64,000 nt of DNA from Microcoleus sp. bin38.metabat.b11b12b14.051 (lineage in GTDB: Bacteria > Cyanobacteriota > Cyanobacteriia > Cyanobacteriales > Microcoleaceae), in assembly GCF_013299165.1 (NCBI RefSeq), contig NZ_JAAFKD010000002.1, positions 360,772-424,771 on the forward strand, in the 5' to 3' direction. Made by a program: the position numbers and the translations under genes. The first letter of the stretch is position 1. The number at the start of each line of letters is the position of its first letter. The notes under the pieces were generated by a model, which saw nothing but the letters and a program-made list of their open reading frames with translations, ran no database searches and was not told the origin of the DNA. This document shows positions 25,106 through 35,249 of the stretch, one piece after another.

Positions 25106-26026
25106 TTATTTAGGTTTTCGATCGCCATTTTGCTGTTTTTGGTCTGCTTGCATTTGCAGCAATTGCGGTACAGTAACAAAACGATATCCCTGCTGTTTGA
25201 GTTTGGGAATAATCGCAGAGACGGCCTCGACTGTTTGCTGGCGATCGCCCCCGCCGTCGTGCAACAATACGATCGCCCCCGATGTCGCTTGAGACAGCAC
25301 GCTACGGGCTATAGCAGCCGCCGGAGGTTGCGAAAAGTCTTTAGGGTCGATCGACCACATGACAACCACGTAATTCTTCTTTTTGGCATAATCCGCGAAA
25401 CCATTATTTAAGCGGCCGCCGGGGGGACGAAACAACAAACTTTTCGCGCCAGTCGATCGATAAATATGAACCCCAGTATTATCTATTTCATCCGATGCAG
25501 TTTTTTCAGTGACATTGTGATAAAAATGATGCCATGTATGATTGCCGATCGCATTTCCCGCTTTTACTACTTGTTTGGCAATTTCTGGATTCTCGCGCAA
25601 ATTTGCACCCAAGCAGAAAAATGTAGCTACCGCGTTATGTTTCTGCAAAACTGCTAATATTTTCAAAGTTTCCGCAGTTGGGCCATCATCAAACGTCAGC
25701 GCAATAACTTTTGAGTCGCTGATACTTGCTTTATATACAATTTGGCTGCGAAATTGCGTCGGCGGTGCGAAAACTAAAGGTTGTGCGGCGGCGGGTTGCG
25801 GAGTGGGAGTTGCGGCGGGAGAAGGCTGTATTTGGGGCTTCGGCGGTTTCAGGAGATGGGGCGGGGGATTGCCAAAAGGGGGGATTTGGGCGATCCTCTT
25901 CGAGGGCTCCGCTAACGAATTTGAATTTAGACTTTTTGGGCGATCGGGAAACAGCAAACTTAGAGATATCGATCCGATAACTATAGCGGTTTTAATGCAG
26001 GACTTTTTAGTAAATTTGGTCTTCAT
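25106..26026 (-). CDS. Polysaccharide deacetylase (NodB domain), exported
   Basis: The 306-residue protein begins with a signal anchor (CIKTAIVIGSISLSLLF), followed by a proline-rich linker (residues 48-92). The NodB domain spans about residues 100-295: motif 1 ALTFDDGPT (D113, D114), motif 2 NHTWHH (H163 and H167 complete the metal site), motif 3 FRPPGGR, motif 4 VVMWSIDP and motif 5 IVLLHDGGG. Such enzymes remove acetyl groups from peptidoglycan or exopolysaccharide. Residues about 36-44 in the linker (NSLAEPSKR) are encoded by a family F repeat inserted in frame. Confidence 0.9.
   Translation of the reverse strand: MKTKFTKKSCIKTAIVIGSISLSLLFPDRPKSLNSNSLAEPSKRIAQIPPFGNPPPHLLKPPKPQIQPSPAATPTPQPAAAQPLVFAPPTQFRSQIVYKASISDSKVIALTFDDGPTAETLKILAVLQKHNAVATFFCLGANLRENPEIAKQVVKAGNAIGNHTWHHFYHNVTEKTASDEIDNTGVHIYRSTGAKSLLFRPPGGRLNNGFADYAKKKNYVVVMWSIDPKDFSQPPAAAIARSVLSQATSGAIVLLHDGGGDRQQTVEAVSAIIPKLKQQGYRFVTVPQLLQMQADQKQQNGDRKPK
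25891..25917. repeat. Family F 27-bp repeat inside the deacetylase gene
   Basis: The sequence begins CGATCCTCTTCGAGGGC and ends TCCGCTAACG. It lies in the low-complexity linker between the signal anchor and the NodB domain and leaves the frame open. Copies at 16712 and 35961. Confidence 0.85.
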
Positions 26027-26223
26027 AAACTGTACTATTTGCTGTCAACTATCTAATTATCGCTTACAACTTTACCAAATTAGTTATAATTCAAAATAGC
26101 AACACATCACAATAAAAGAAAAGCCATGATTGCTCCGGCAAATCTCAGCCGCATTACAATCCCGCCTTTGGAAAATGGCGAACTTGCTAAATTTTTGCAG
26201 AATTCGAGCGGCGCTATACAGCA

Positions 26224-26832
26224 ATGCGGGGACTCAAAAAAGCAGATTTGATTGAACGAATTGTTTATATGGCTTCACCCTTACCCTTTGAACCCCACGC
26301 CGAACCCCATGCCGATTTAATGGGCTGGCTGTGGACTTACAAGATTGCTACTCCAGGCGTGCGTCTGGGCGATAATCCTACCGTGCGTCTCGATTTAGAT
26401 AACGAACCTCAACCCGATGCTGTGCTGCTAATTGATGCTCAATGTGGCGGCCAAACTTGCCTTAGCGATGATGGCTATATCGAAGGTGCACCCGAATTTG
26501 TTGCCGAAATTTCTGCCAGTACCGCTACGATCGATCTGCGCGACAAAAAGCGAGTTTACCGCCGCAATGGAGTTAAAGAATATCTGGTTTGGCAAGTCAT
26601 GAATCGCCGGATTGATTGGTTTTCCTTGCAGGAAGAAGAATATATTTCTCTGCTACCCGATGCTGAAGGAATTATCCGCAGCAGAGTTTTTCCGGGATTG
26701 TGGCTGGCAGTCTCAGCACTTATAGACGGGGATATGCCAAGTGCGATCGCAACTCTTCAAGCCGGATTAAACAGTACAGTACATCAAGAGTTTGTCCAAC
26801 AGTTAGCTTCCTATCCCAATGCTAATTTATAG
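26224..26832 (+). CDS. Uma2 family putative endonuclease, 5' end disrupted by a frameshift
   Basis: The 202-residue open frame has the Uma2 core: PTVRLDLDNEPQPDAVL (catalytic aspartate), PEFVAEISASTATIDLRDKK and the following VKEYLVWQV. The usual family N-terminus is also present but in another frame: ATG at 26126 gives MIAPANLSRITIPPLENGEL. Adding one T to the T5 run at 26192-26196 would join the two frames as FAEFERRYTAMRGLKK. The present start at 26224 has no obvious ribosome binding site. Either this copy has lost its first 30 or so residues by a one-base deletion, or the base is a sequencing error. The catalytic residues remain downstream. Confidence 0.75.
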   Translation: MRGLKKADLIERIVYMASPLPFEPHAEPHADLMGWLWTYKIATPGVRLGDNPTVRLDLDNEPQPDAVLLIDAQCGGQTCLSDDGYIEGAPEFVAEISASTATIDLRDKKRVYRRNGVKEYLVWQVMNRRIDWFSLQEEEYISLLPDAEGIIRSRVFPGLWLAVSALIDGDMPSAIATLQAGLNSTVHQEFVQQLASYPNANL

Positions 26833-26863
26833 AGATGCTACGAATCGCATCTCTATAGAACCC

Positions 26864-27046
26864 ATTTGACATCTTTGAGTTTTTGGGTTGGGTGACGAGA
26901 AATACCGAGAGAAACCCGGTTTCTGAGATTTACGCGCGGGGCAAGAAACCGGGTTTCTACGAGTTTTTGGGTTGGGTGACGAGAAATACCGAGAGAAACC
27001 CGGTTTCTGAGATTTACGCAGAATAGATCTCAAATGGGTTCTATAA
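26864..27046. repeat. Two direct copies of a family D-containing unit within inverted ends
   Basis: An approximately 60-bp unit, starting GAGTTTTTGGGTTGGGTGAC and ending CTGAGATTTACGC, is present twice (26877-26937 and 26960-27019), separated by GAAACCGGGTTTCT. The pair is enclosed by inverted arms TATAGAACCCATTTGA (26864-26879) and TCTCAAATGGGTTCTATA (27028-27045). Confidence 0.75.
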
Positions 27047-27055
27047 ATAATATTC

Positions 27056-28705
27056 CTAGAATCGGCAAGTTTGCCGCGCCCTTTCATCCTCCACTTCTTG
27101 CCACCCAAAAGAAAAATGACTGATCGCATTAATTTGCGGCGTTGCAGAGCGAATTGCCCGCATTTGAATCTCCAAAGATGGCCGATTTTTCACAGATTTT
27201 CCCCAATCTCCGGCAATAGCAGGAATGATTTTTGCTCCCGGAGGCGCTAAACTCACTACGCGCTGTACCTGTGGCACAATACAGCTTACATCCCCACAAT
27301 TTCCATAAGACATCGCGTGGAATTCTACACTAGCCGGAAACCTATCCCAAGGCTGCAATCTTGAATCAAATCCCCCTTGATTAATCTTTTGATTTCCATT
27401 GGGAAAAAAGACCGCTCCTACAGGAATTCCCATTCTTTGAGCTGGTTGAGTTGCCATGCCAAAAAAGTCTAAAATCCCTTGAACTGCATGACCAATACTC
27501 AGTTGCCAGAGGTCTTTTTGCAGAATTCCGGTATCGGGAAGTGGCCGTGTTGGTGTTGGTTTTGGTGTGGGATTTGCAGGGTTGGGCGATTTTGTAGCGG
27601 GAGTTATTGAAGCTGCTTTTGATGTGCTATTTCCTGTTTTAGACGCTGGAGTTGCTACTGGTATAGGCCGTGGAATTCGCCCTTGCCAAAGAGGTTCTTG
27701 CTCGTTTGGATACTGTTTAACTACTGCTTGAACGTCATTAGTATTGATAAATCCTTTAGTTAAGTATCGCTGAATTAAATCTCGTCCTTGCTGATTGTTA
27801 GCCCGCTGCAAAAGCATTTGCTGCGATGCTTGGCCGTAAATCCATAAGTCTTGAACTTTGGTAGCAACTGAAGCGGGGCCGACGCCACGAACATAGCGAA
27901 TGTAGTCGAATAACATTCCTTGTGGCCTGCGTTTGACTATTTGATTTACTAACAAAGAATAGTCTTGTCTTGCTTGCAGGTTATAGGGATCGACAAAGGC
28001 GTGTGTAGCGTGACTTTCTCCGGTTTGGTCGTCCAAACCTGCGTCTTGAATTACGGTTAAACTGGTCTGATTTTTGCCGTTCAGGGCTAGGGTTTGCTGT
28101 CTGTCGGAACGCTGAGAATATGTATAGCCAAAGTTCATGGTAAATAACCAGGCGTATACTTTTAATCCTCGCTGTTTGCCTTTGGCGATCGCCTTTTCCA
28201 ACAAATCATCTTTTTCGTAGCCGCGATTTCTCAAAACCGAAGGCCAAGCAGTCGGATTGTCTGCCGCCGGAAGGAGCACTTGACCGTCATAAAACACTTC
28301 GACGTAGACTTGATTGTAGCCTTTATTCACAACTTTGTCTAATACGCGATCGATTTCTCCGGGTCTGACATCGCAGGGATACAAACGCAGCCAAACTGCT
28401 TGGGTTTCTGGCCAAGTTTTTTGGCGGCATTCTGCTATTTCCCGGGCGTGTTTGCTCAAAACGGCAAAATATGCTTGCTGGGATTCGGGTTTTCCTGAGA
28501 GGGCGGCGCGGCGCAAGTCTTCTTTTTGATTTACCTGTTCTTTGGATAATTGACAATAGGCTGATGTTTCGCCGAAGGCTGGTTGATTTTCGATAAAGGG
28601 CCAAACAAGCTGGCTGATGAAGCTAGTGGTTAAAACAGCAGTTACCGCACTTAAACAGCGTCGCTGGTGTTGAAAGTTGGCGAGGCGAGTTGGTGCAATT
28701 TTCAT
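27056..28705 (-). CDS. Family 10 glycosyl hydrolase-like protein (GHL10/DUF187), exported
   Basis: The 549-residue protein has an N-terminal hydrophobic segment (LSAVTAVLTTSFISQLVWPF) and then a GHL10-type TIM-barrel domain. Diagnostic stretches are AVWLRLYPCDVRPGEIDRVL, NQVYVEVFYDGQVLLPA, GLKVYAWLFTMNFGYT, HAFVDPYNLQARQDYS and QGMLFDYIRYVRG. A proline/threonine-rich linker (about residues 350-395) separates a C-terminal part that continues the barrel and ends in a helix. The family is thought to act on glycans of the cell envelope, but the substrate is unproven. It is monocistronic with a strong family D repeat block at its 3' end. Confidence 0.85.
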   Translation of the reverse strand: MKIAPTRLANFQHQRRCLSAVTAVLTTSFISQLVWPFIENQPAFGETSAYCQLSKEQVNQKEDLRRAALSGKPESQQAYFAVLSKHAREIAECRQKTWPETQAVWLRLYPCDVRPGEIDRVLDKVVNKGYNQVYVEVFYDGQVLLPAADNPTAWPSVLRNRGYEKDDLLEKAIAKGKQRGLKVYAWLFTMNFGYTYSQRSDRQQTLALNGKNQTSLTVIQDAGLDDQTGESHATHAFVDPYNLQARQDYSLLVNQIVKRRPQGMLFDYIRYVRGVGPASVATKVQDLWIYGQASQQMLLQRANNQQGRDLIQRYLTKGFINTNDVQAVVKQYPNEQEPLWQGRIPRPIPVATPASKTGNSTSKAASITPATKSPNPANPTPKPTPTRPLPDTGILQKDLWQLSIGHAVQGILDFFGMATQPAQRMGIPVGAVFFPNGNQKINQGGFDSRLQPWDRFPASVEFHAMSYGNCGDVSCIVPQVQRVVSLAPPGAKIIPAIAGDWGKSVKNRPSLEIQMRAIRSATPQINAISHFSFGWQEVEDERARQTCRF

Positions 28706-29298
28706 GGGATAATTGAATCGGGTTTTCTAGTTGAAATCGGGTGGCGATCGCATTTTTGGCGATCGCCCAGACGCACAGCTACAAATTTTCTACTTTTTTT
28801 AGGTTAACCTCGCCCAACAACGGATGCAACCCCGCTGATTAAGTTGTGGAGAGCCCTAATTTTAGATCGAAGTTAAATTTCCCAGATTAATCTGCGGACT
28901 CAATCTAAAATCTAAAATCGTTCGACTGAGCGAAGTCGAAGTCTAAAATCTAAAATCGACTGCTCCTGTTATGGCACAAGTCGATCGCACAATGCAAATT
29001 CTTTCTGGCGGCGATTTAGATGCTGTGCGATCGAATAACGATAATACTCGGCGGTTGAAACCGCTGCTATACAAACGAAGTCCGCCTCCGCGGACTAAAG
29101 ATTAAAGGGGTTAAAAAGCCCAGATTTGGTATCATATCCAGTTCGATTTTTAAGTATTTTTTGACTAAATACAGCAAAAAAGCGCCGGGAATGGGCGCTC
29201 AAAGCAGTTGATATTTCTACTAAAAATTGTTAACACTCAAATGTTAAGGATGCAAAGATTAATTATAAAAATTTATCTTTTATCCCTAAATTTTGAGA
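28706..29298. other. Intergenic region with heptamers, a family B unit and a possible 44-codon frame
   Basis: This gap holds short ATCTAAA heptamers near 28906-28955 that surround a TTCGACTGAGCGAAGTCGAA hairpin. A frame of 44 codons starts at the ATG at 28971 (MAQVDRTMQILSGGDLDAVR) and runs into a family B unit at 29049-29100; it looks like the head of a lost gene. No complete gene was found. Confidence 0.5.
29176..29200 (-). terminator. Probable rho-independent terminator of psb27
   Basis: On the minus strand GAGCGCC, a 7-base loop and GGCGCTT are followed by a run of six T. The stem lies about 100 bp beyond the psb27 stop codon, in the right orientation. Confidence 0.65.
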
Positions 29299-29697
29299 TT
29301 AAGCTCCTCTGGTGAGAGCAGCTTCTACTTGCTGAAATTCTGACTCAAGACGCTTTTTCAATTTTTCAGGAACAGGACGATTTGGATAGGAACTATAATG
29401 TCCAGCCAAAGAGTTTAATGCTGTTCGCATTGTTGTGAAAGATGCCAGCTTGGTAAGAGCGGGATCGCGGCGGTATTCTGCGAAAAAATCGTTGATACTT
29501 GCGCGAGCAGCGGCTTGAGCGGCTGCTTTTTCTGGCGCCCCATCTGGTAAAGTAAGCGCTGTTCTCAAGCTGTTGACTAATGCTAACGTGTCTTTGCTGT
29601 AGTCTCCGCTCAGAGTGGCGGGAACATTGGTACAGCCTGCTACGCCGATGACAACAACTAATACGAGGGCTAACAGACGGGAAATGTAATGCTTCAT
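29299..29697 (-). CDS. psb27: Photosystem II assembly lipoprotein Psb27
   Basis: Psb27 is a lumenal lipoprotein that binds CP43 during photosystem II assembly and repair, before the oxygen-evolving cluster is in place. From the ATG at 29697 the protein has 132 residues. It has a lipoprotein signal with lipobox VAGC (C22), and the mature four-helix domain contains LSGDYSKDTLALVNSLRTAL, the FTTMRTALNSLAGHYSSYPN hallmark and VPEKLKKRLESEF. An upstream start at 29733 would add 12 residues before the natural MKHY start and is unlikely. The gene is monocistronic. Confidence 0.95.
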   Translation of the reverse strand: MKHYISRLLALVLVVVIGVAGCTNVPATLSGDYSKDTLALVNSLRTALTLPDGAPEKAAAQAAARASINDFFAEYRRDPALTKLASFTTMRTALNSLAGHYSSYPNRPVPEKLKKRLESEFQQVEAALTRGA

Positions 29698-29876
29698 AAG
29701 GGTTAAAAGAATGGAAGTGCAAACGGCAATCAAAATTAACCTTTATCCTATCTCGAATTGAGCTAATAGTGTCAAATTTTTATTATTTATTGCATCGATA
29801 CCATGAAAAGTAAAATTTGTCAATGTCACGTAGATTGATATCATATCCGCTCGAATGACCACAATCAAATTGGTTC

Positions 29877-30085
29877 GATCGTTCGGACTTTAGTCCTAGT
29901 TATGGATGCGGACTAAAGTCCTCACTACAAACCCTTAAGTCAAGTGTTATGGATGCGGACTAAAGTCCTCACTACAAACCCTTAAGTCAAGTGTTATGGA
30001 TGCGGACTAAAGTCCTCACTACAAACCCTTAAGTCAAGTGTTATGGATGCGGACTAAAGTCCTCACTACAAACCCTTAAGTAAGC
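29877..30085. repeat. Tandem array of a 47-bp family A unit
   Basis: Four copies of a unit of about 47 bp, with GGATGCGGACTAAAGTCC, CTCACTACAAACCC and TTAAGTCAAGTG, follow one another between psb27 and recF. The copies are almost identical, so the expansion is recent. No spacer variation occurs. Confidence 0.9.
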
Positions 30086-30109
30086 GAACATAATATGTTT
30101 GATTCAAAT

Positions 30110-31342
30110 CTAAAATTGATTGATTTGTCCAGAAACGACAGATAGAATTTGGGTTTGGCGCAGCCATTGGCTGTCAAAAGCCCCCAGGTGAGTGGTAGTA
30201 ATCAGGGTTTGAAATCTTTCTTGAATTGTTTCTAAAAGTTGATTTTGGCGACTTAAATCGAGTTCTGCAAGTACGTCGTCGAGCAATAGTAAAGGTGCTT
30301 CGCCGACGACTTCTTCGATTAGCTGCAATTCTGCTAATTTTAATGCTAATACGAGGGTTCGCTGCTGGCCTTGGGAGGCGTATTGACGCGCTGGAGTGTT
30401 GTTAATTGTAAATGTAATGTCGTCGCGGTGGGGGCCGACTAATGTGGTTCCTTGAAATTGTTCTGCGATCGCCCTTTTTTGAATTTTCTCTAAAAATGCT
30501 TGCCGCACTCCTTCGAGATTGTCTTGACCGATTAATTCCGAGCTTACTTCGATATTAGCATCGTATTTGACATCTAAAACTTCTGTGGAACCGCTAATTG
30601 AACCGTGCCAATTGCGGGCTAATGGCATCAATCGTTCTAAAATACGATCGCGCCTGCGGATTACCCGAGCCCCCGCTGTCGCCAACTGGGCATCCCACAA
30701 GGCTAATTCTGAACTGGAATTGGAGGATTGGGGATTGGAAATTGGTAAGTCTTCTGTATTTTCTGGTTCGGGATTTTCGGTTTCCAGAAATCGGTTTTTG
30801 TCAAAACTTTCGGAAAATTCGGCTTTCCTGACTGCTTTAGAACGTTTTAGCAGAGCGTTTCGCTGACGCAAAATTTGGTTGTACTGGTGTAAAATGTGAG
30901 CGTAAATTGGCTCTAGTTGGATGACTAGCCGATCGATCCAGTTGCGCCTTCCTTCGGGCCCGCCGCGCACTAAGTCTAAATCCAAACAGGAAAATTGTAC
31001 TACGTTGATGACGCTCAAAAAGTCTAAATGCCGACGTAGGGGTTCGCCGTTGAGCTTTAGGCTGCGGCGCGCCCCGGATCGCAGTGTTAAGGCTAGGTCG
31101 ATCGCTCCGGTTTGACGTTCGAGTGTAGCATCTATTTGGGCGATCGGCTTTGATTCGAGGATTAAATCGCGATCGCGCGATACTCTGTGGCTTTTTAATG
31201 TGGAAAGCAACTCTACTGCTTCTAGCAAGTTGGATTTTCCTTGGGCGTTATTTCCTACTAATATGGTTTTGGGAGCATCAAATGCTACTTTTTGATCGAA
31301 GTAGTTCCGAAACTGCCTTAGGTGCAGTGTTTTCAAATACAT
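30110..31342 (-). CDS. recF: DNA replication and repair protein RecF
   Basis: RecF is an SMC-like ATPase that helps load RecA at gapped DNA. The 410-residue protein opens with MYLKTLHLRQFRNY and the Walker A loop GNNAQGKSN (K36). The Q-loop/signature stretch QGQQRTLVLALKLAEL and Walker B LLLLDDVLAELD lie near the C-terminus. It is longer than most RecF proteins because of an acidic insertion of about 45 residues after RNALLKRSKAVRKAEF (ETENPEPENTEDLP...). At the DNA level this insertion contains GGATTGG-type tandem heptamers. All catalytic motifs are intact, so the protein is probably functional. Confidence 0.95.
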   Translation of the reverse strand: MYLKTLHLRQFRNYFDQKVAFDAPKTILVGNNAQGKSNLLEAVELLSTLKSHRVSRDRDLILESKPIAQIDATLERQTGAIDLALTLRSGARRSLKLNGEPLRRHLDFLSVINVVQFSCLDLDLVRGGPEGRRNWIDRLVIQLEPIYAHILHQYNQILRQRNALLKRSKAVRKAEFSESFDKNRFLETENPEPENTEDLPISNPQSSNSSSELALWDAQLATAGARVIRRRDRILERLMPLARNWHGSISGSTEVLDVKYDANIEVSSELIGQDNLEGVRQAFLEKIQKRAIAEQFQGTTLVGPHRDDITFTINNTPARQYASQGQQRTLVLALKLAELQLIEEVVGEAPLLLLDDVLAELDLSRQNQLLETIQERFQTLITTTHLGAFDSQWLRQTQILSVVSGQINQF

Positions 31343-31360
31343 AATATTAGGAATAAGGAA

Positions 31361-31578
31361 GAAGTCCGATGGAAGTCGGAAGAAGGAATAAATAAGTCAT
31401 CGTAGGGTGGAATTGCGTACTTTATCGGTTTGCAAATGGTAATTGGTAATCAGATGTTTGTAGTGAGGATTTTTGTCAAGCGTCATGAATGCGGACTGAA
31501 GTCCTCACTACAAACCTTTTGTAATTAGGACTTTAGTCAAGCGTCATGGATGCGGACTAAAGTCCTCACTACAAACCA
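31361..31578. repeat. Family A copies and GATGGAAGTCGG repeat between recF and the P-type ATPase
   Basis: Two copies of TTTGTAGTGAGGA or its complement, ATGCGGACTAAAGTCC with CTCACTACAAACC, lie at 31451-31521 and 31523-31578. Before them, at 31361-31387, is the AAGAAGTCCGATGGAAGTCG sequence also seen at 5023-5065. Confidence 0.75.
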
Positions 31579-31595
31579 ACTATCTACTGATAATA

Positions 31596-34418
31596 CTATT
31601 TTCGAGCTTTGTAGAAGCGCACGAATAGTTTTTCCATCTCTATCCAGACAAACATTAAAGCGCTGAAACCGAAGCAAATCATCAATTCAAAAGGCGTCAA
31701 ATAGTGAGTGCCGAAAAATGCTCTCAGCGGTGGAACGTAAATTAGCATCAATTGCAAAGCAGTAGTTACAATCACAGCCCCCCATACAAAAACGTTAGTG
31801 AAGGGGTTTAATTCGATCGTTAGCTGAGTGTTAGAACGAATGGCGATCGCGTGACCCATTTGTGCTAAACACAGAGTTGTAAACACCATTGTTTTCCAAG
31901 CTTCTGGATCTCCGACATGGTTGGGGTTTGTGGTATATTTGTAAGCCCAGGACATCATGGCGATCGTCAAAATTGCAAAAATAATCCCAATCCGCACCAT
32001 GTAAGAACCCAAACCCCGCGCAAAAATACTTTCTCGCGGACTGAAAGGAGGCTTTTTCATCACGTTGGGTTCGGCAGGTTCCACCGCTAAGGCCAAAGCC
32101 GGAACGCCGTCTGTTACTAAGTTCATCCACAAAATTTGCAGCGGCGTTAGCGGCACTCCTCCCAAACCCATTAAAGGTGCGGCGGCAATTGTCAAAACTT
32201 CGCCGATGTTGCTGCCCAAAATGTACTTAATAAAGCGGCGAATGTTGGTATAAACAACTCGCCCTTCTTCAGCGGCGGCGACAATAGTTGCAAAGTTGTC
32301 GTCGAGAAGCACCATATCGCTAGCTTCTTTGCTGACATCGGTGCCGGTAATTCCCATGGCGATGCCGATATCGGCTTGTTTCAAAGCGGGGGCATCGTTA
32401 ACTCCGTCGCCCGTCATCGCGACAAATTCGCCTAAACTTTGCAAAGCTTGGACAATTCGCAATTTGTGTTCTGGAGAAACGCGGGCGTAAACGCTGACTT
32501 GTTTAACTTGCAGTTTGAGGTCTTCTTGGCTGAGCTTTTCTAATTCTTGACCCGTGAGAACTCGATCGCCCTCTGCGGCTATACCTAAATCGTAGGCGAT
32601 CGCTTTTGCAGTCAACTGGTGATCTCCGGTAATCATCACCACTCGAATTCCTGCATCGCGGCACTTCACTACTGCTTCGCGGACTTCCGGGCGCGGGGCG
32701 TCCAGCATACTGACGAGTCCCAGCCACACCATCTCTTGTTCGCTGGTTTCCTCAGAACCGGAGGGCGGCAGGTTTTCCCAGATTTTGTACCCAAACCCGA
32801 GGACTCGCAAACCTGCACTTGCCATGTTATTGTTTTCGGCGAGGATGCGATCGCGCATTTCCTGGTTTAAAGGTTGTACTCGATCGCCGATTATAATGCC
32901 TTGGCATCGCTCCAAAGTTAACTCGGGAGAACCTTTGGTCAGCATCAAATAATTCTGCTGCTGTCCTTGTTCTGCGGGAAATCCCGAATGTCCAGAATGT
33001 CCGGGCACTTCGCAAATCACGCTCATCCGTTTGCGTTCGGAAGAAAAAGGAAACTCCGCCGTGCGCGGCAGCAATTGAGACTGTTGTTCCTTATATATGC
33101 CTGCTTTTCCCGCTAAAGAAAGCAGAGCTCCCTCCGTGGGGTCGCCCAAAATCTTCCATTCTTGCTGTTCGTGCTGCAATACTGCGTCGTTGCACACTGC
33201 ACAGGCAATTAATAAAGATTCGAGTTCTGGATATTCCTCTAAATTAGTAATTTGGGCTGATGTATGGCGATCGACAAAATCTCCGATCGGGGCATAGCCG
33301 TCGCCTCCAATGCCGATCGTACAGTCGCCCGTAGACACGAGCTGCACTACCATTTTATTTTGAGTCAGAGTACCTGTTTTGTCGGAACAAATGGTAGTAA
33401 CTGAACCCAAAGTTTCTACAGCAGGAAGTTTGCGAATCAGCGCGTTTCGCTTCACCATCCGCCTGGTTCCAAGTGCCAAAGTGACTGTCACAACTGCGGC
33501 AAGTCCTTCGGGAACGACAGCCACAGCCATGCTGAGAGAAACTTCTAGCAGTTCTTCAAATCTGCTGGTATCGAACCCAATGCTGCCGTTGTCGAAGGTA
33601 ATCATCCCGCCGATGACGACAATTGCGACTAAGCCGAGGGCACCCGATACTAGAACATTTCCCAACTGGCCCATCCGCTGTTGCAGAGGAGTCGGTTCGG
33701 TTTCTACTGACTGAAGCATGGCGGCAATTTTGCCAATTTCAGTTTGCATTCCGGTGTTGGTGACGATCGCCTTGGCCCGTCCCTGAACAACTTCTGTGCC
33801 CTGAAAAATTAGATTGAGTCGATCGCCCAAGGAAGCATCTTCGGGAAGTTCGAGATCGGCTTGCTTGGTAGCTGCGATCGCTTCTCCCGTCAAAGCTGAT
33901 TCTCTGACTTGTAAATTGGCAGCTTCGATCAACCGTCCGTCGGCTGCGATTTTTACCCCAGCCTCCAACAGCATCACGTCTCCGGGTACGAGTTCCTTGG
34001 CTGCGATTTCCAAAGTTTTGCCGTCCCGCAAAACTCGCACGAGGGGGGAAGAGAGGTTTTTGAGGGCTGCGAGGGCTTTTTCGGCACTTTTTTCTTGGAA
34101 ATAGCCGAGAATGCCGTTAAGTATGACGATCGCAAAAATGGCGATCGCATCTTTGGGAAAAGTATTCGATTTGATGTCCAAGAATCCAGAAATCACGGCC
34201 ACACCCATCAGCATCAACAACATGATGTTGGTGAACTGATCGACAAAAATCGACCAAGAACTGCGGCCTCCTGTTTCTTCGAGTTCGTTGGTGCCGTATT
34301 GCTGCAAGCGTTCTGACACCTGTTGGCTGCTCAAGCCACTGTCTTTGTTGCTGCTGAGCTGCTGGATAGTTTTGTCAATTGCTACGGTGTGCCAAGAAGA
34401 GGGAGAATTTGAAGACAT
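31596..34418 (-). CDS. Cation-translocating P-type ATPase, P2A (Ca2+) type
   Basis: The 940-residue protein has all the parts of a P2-type ATPase: N-terminal cation ATPase domain ([12 protein letters not shown]), actuator motif ALTGEAIA (TGES-like), membrane segment 4 with [19 protein letters not shown], the phosphorylation site [13 protein letters not shown] (aspartate near residue 347), and the hinge [20 protein letters not shown]. The PEGL motif in segment 4 and the ten-helix topology place it with SERCA/PMR1-like Ca2+ pumps, probably exporting Ca2+ from the cytoplasm. Some cyanobacterial relatives may carry other cations. The sequence is complete and appears monocistronic. Confidence 0.9.
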   Translation of the reverse strand: MSSNSPSSWHTVAIDKTIQQLSSNKDSGLSSQQVSERLQQYGTNELEETGGRSSWSIFVDQFTNIMLLMLMGVAVISGFLDIKSNTFPKDAIAIFAIVILNGILGYFQEKSAEKALAALKNLSSPLVRVLRDGKTLEIAAKELVPGDVMLLEAGVKIAADGRLIEAANLQVRESALTGEAIAATKQADLELPEDASLGDRLNLIFQGTEVVQGRAKAIVTNTGMQTEIGKIAAMLQSVETEPTPLQQRMGQLGNVLVSGALGLVAIVVIGGMITFDNGSIGFDTSRFEELLEVSLSMAVAVVPEGLAAVVTVTLALGTRRMVKRNALIRKLPAVETLGSVTTICSDKTGTLTQNKMVVQLVSTGDCTIGIGGDGYAPIGDFVDRHTSAQITNLEEYPELESLLIACAVCNDAVLQHEQQEWKILGDPTEGALLSLAGKAGIYKEQQSQLLPRTAEFPFSSERKRMSVICEVPGHSGHSGFPAEQGQQQNYLMLTKGSPELTLERCQGIIIGDRVQPLNQEMRDRILAENNNMASAGLRVLGFGYKIWENLPPSGSEETSEQEMVWLGLVSMLDAPRPEVREAVVKCRDAGIRVVMITGDHQLTAKAIAYDLGIAAEGDRVLTGQELEKLSQEDLKLQVKQVSVYARVSPEHKLRIVQALQSLGEFVAMTGDGVNDAPALKQADIGIAMGITGTDVSKEASDMVLLDDNFATIVAAAEEGRVVYTNIRRFIKYILGSNIGEVLTIAAAPLMGLGGVPLTPLQILWMNLVTDGVPALALAVEPAEPNVMKKPPFSPRESIFARGLGSYMVRIGIIFAILTIAMMSWAYKYTTNPNHVGDPEAWKTMVFTTLCLAQMGHAIAIRSNTQLTIELNPFTNVFVWGAVIVTTALQLMLIYVPPLRAFFGTHYLTPFELMICFGFSALMFVWIEMEKLFVRFYKARK

Positions 34419-34700
34419 AAATTACGATCGAGCATGGGGCAATTAGGGGACTGCGGCCGGACAAGCTACAGCCGATGAATGTGGCTGAGCGCAGTAAAGC
34501 AGTAAAAGAGTTTTTAGTTTTTAGTTCTAAATAAAAAACTGTTTAACTTGCGACTCGTATTTGGCCGTTCGATGCCGGCGATCGGGCAGGAAGCTTTTAA
34601 CTTTACTGCGTCTGATGCCTCTCTAGTGCCGTTTGTAGACTTACCGCTGACAGCACTTATCCACCTTACAACTAAAAATTAGCAATTTCTCCGGCTTTTA

Positions 34701-34727
34701 CCCTAGACTCAGCGGCTGAGTCTAGGG
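34701..34727. terminator. Near-perfect hairpin, possible terminator upstream of cpcB
   Basis: The arms CCCTAGACTCAGC and GCTGAGTCTAGGG can pair over 12-13 bp and are followed after eight bases by TGATTTTT. It may end a short transcript reading towards cpcB; no gene ends here, so its role is unclear. Confidence 0.45.
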
Positions 34728-35236
34728 CTCAATGCTGATTTTTCCGGCAGAAACTGAGGCTGTGGCGATCGGGCTGACAATCTTTTGGATTTTACCGCCA
34801 CCGACTTCTGCGCGCATCCTGCATCGGGCAGAATTTTTGGTTTTTTCTCTATTCCCCCTGCCTGGTTTTAGCAAAGATTTTATTTTCTTAACTTTTCTTA
34901 ACAATTCCGCTTGACCCCGGGAAAGCCAACAAGGTGCGAGCGGCGATCGGGGTTGCATCCACAGTGCAGATCAGGCGATCGAAGCACAGTAACTCTTTTA
35001 GGCGCCAAACCGACATCTATCCCAGGAAGTAGATTTGGCTGGTGCCGCCGGGGCCCCATTTACCTTCTCAGAGAGATAAGATCCTGTAATAATTTGTAAT
35101 AAACAAAGGCGGGCGAGCATTGTATAAAGGTTATCAAGGGTTGAAACGGCACGCTCAAGTTAACAAAAATACTGATTAACAAGGTTTGTCGCATCTCATA
35201 AAAGGTGTAAAATTTTCTAAGATTTCTTAAATGTCC

Positions 35237-35249
35237 GTTACAATGTAAC
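35237..35249. promoter_or_regulatory. Palindrome overlapping a candidate -10 box of the cpc promoter
   Basis: GTTACAATGTAAC is a near-perfect 6-1-6 palindrome 150 bp upstream of the cpcB start. It contains TACAAT, a good match to a bacterial -10 box. No clear -35 box lies at the ideal spacing. It could be an operator or simply a promoter element. Confidence 0.35.

Noticed and set aside
34722..34958. Basic 78-residue ORF upstream of cpcB
   Set aside because: No family resemblance, no ribosome binding site, and unusual composition; treated as non-coding leader DNA.
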